Assembly: GCF_006088715.1 (NCBI RefSeq)
Contig: NZ_CP030771.1
Coordinates: forward strand, 3,534,001 to 3,598,000
Source: Streptomyces sp. YIM 121038
GTDB taxonomy: Bacteria > Actinomycetota > Actinomycetes > Streptomycetales > Streptomycetaceae
Direction: 5' to 3'
Length of the DNA stretch: 64,000 bases
Shown here: positions 63,753 to 64,000 of the stretch, one piece after another
Layout of the letters: every line of letters starts with the position of its first letter
Numbering within the stretch: position 1 is the first letter of the stretch
Program-made: the position numbers and the translations under genes
Notes under the pieces: model-generated
The model's database searches: none
What the model saw: the letters and a program-made list of their open reading frames with translations, nothing else
Told to the model about the DNA's origin: nothing

Positions 63753-64000
63753 GTGCCCGGCACCAATCTGACCCGCGAAGAGGCGCAGCAGCGGGCGAAG
63801 CTGCTCACCGTTGACTCGTACGAGATCGATCTCGACCTCTCCGGAGCGCAGGAGGGCGGCACCTACCGGTCGGTGACCACCGTGCGCTTCGACAGCGCCG
63901 AGGCGAACGCCGAGACGTTCATCGACCTGATCGCCCCGGCCGTCCACGAGGTGGTCCTCAACGACCACGCCCTGGACGTCGCCGCGGTCTTCCGCGACTC
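63753..64000 (+). CDS. pepN: Aminopeptidase N, second copy (N-terminal part only)
   Basis: The window ends after 82 codons. The start MPGTNLTREEAQQRAKLLTVDSYEI parallels the first PepN (MPGENLSRDEAQERAALLSVDGYEV), then the M1 N-terminal beta-domain follows (YRSVTTVRFDSAEANAETFIDLIAP). GTG start with GAGGAG 8 nt before. A true paralogue of the gene at 32176; the zinc site lies outside the window. Confidence 0.9.
   Translation, partial: MPGTNLTREEAQQRAKLLTVDSYEIDLDLSGAQEGGTYRSVTTVRFDSAEANAETFIDLIAPAVHEVVLNDHALDVAAVFRD

Overview
The window is a high-GC actinobacterial chromosome segment, almost certainly Streptomyces. Evidence: third codon positions are nearly all G/C; clpP1 and clpP2 are in tandem with an upstream ClgR-type box; a superoxide dismutase carries a Nur-type box; there is an XRE-DUF5753 / DUF397 / HATPase (AbaA/WhiJ-type) cassette, a streptogrisin-type protease, a PQ-rich membrane protein pair and a SpoIIE-type phosphatase. 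From memory only, the order valS - clpX - clpP2 - clpP1 - tig - ... - rpiB - sodF - pepN - asd - pepN matches the conserved core around SCO2615-SCO2643 of S. coelicolor.

Region 1 (1-10.9 kb), housekeeping: end of a membrane glycosyltransferase, valS, two tandem paralogous PQ-rich membrane proteins, a small secreted Cys-rich protein in a lower-GC pocket, then clpX, clpP2, clpP1 and trigger factor on the minus strand, and divergent tRNA-Pro(UGG) and tRNA-Gly(UCC). Region 2 (11-23 kb): a Ser/Thr kinase with a beta-propeller-type sensor and a 66-aa membrane protein, an acyltransferase, an FtsX/MacB-type ABC exporter, a membrane PP2C phosphatase, an Eis-like acetyltransferase, a Nei-type DNA glycosylase and rpiB. 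Region 3 (23-32 kb), uptake and redox: three paralogous amino-acid permeases, each with a palindrome upstream, interleaved with a berberine-bridge-type flavin oxidase and bioY, then sodF with a Nur-type box and a Rv2466c-like DsbA protein.

Region 4 (32-49 kb) is rich in peptidases: PepN, a streptogrisin, an AbiEi-like/DUF559 protein, a DD-peptidase-like hydrolase, a Tat-exported metallophosphoesterase, a CGNR regulator divergent from a VOC protein and a PNPOx-like protein, a NUDIX hydrolase, a large S8 protease and an M28 aminopeptidase. The secreted proteases probably feed peptides and amino acids to the permeases. Region 5 (49-58.6 kb): an ECF sigma factor translationally coupled to a one-pass membrane protein, a multi-module TerD protein, asd, a DUF1203 protein, a LysR/MFS divergent pair, and the HATPase / XRE-DUF5753 / DUF397 cassette.

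Region 6 (58.6-63.6 kb) is the most distinctive: a five-gene minus-strand operon of an SsuA/TauA-type lipoprotein, two permeases, an ATPase and a PhzS-like flavin monooxygenase, suggesting import and hydroxylation of an aromatic or heteroaromatic compound. The window ends in a second pepN. Two families of Streptomyces intergenic repeats are scattered through the window; one copy is translated as the C-terminal tail of an ABC permease. Strong inverted-repeat terminators mark many gene ends. I see no CRISPR array, prophage, transposase or complete biosynthetic cluster.
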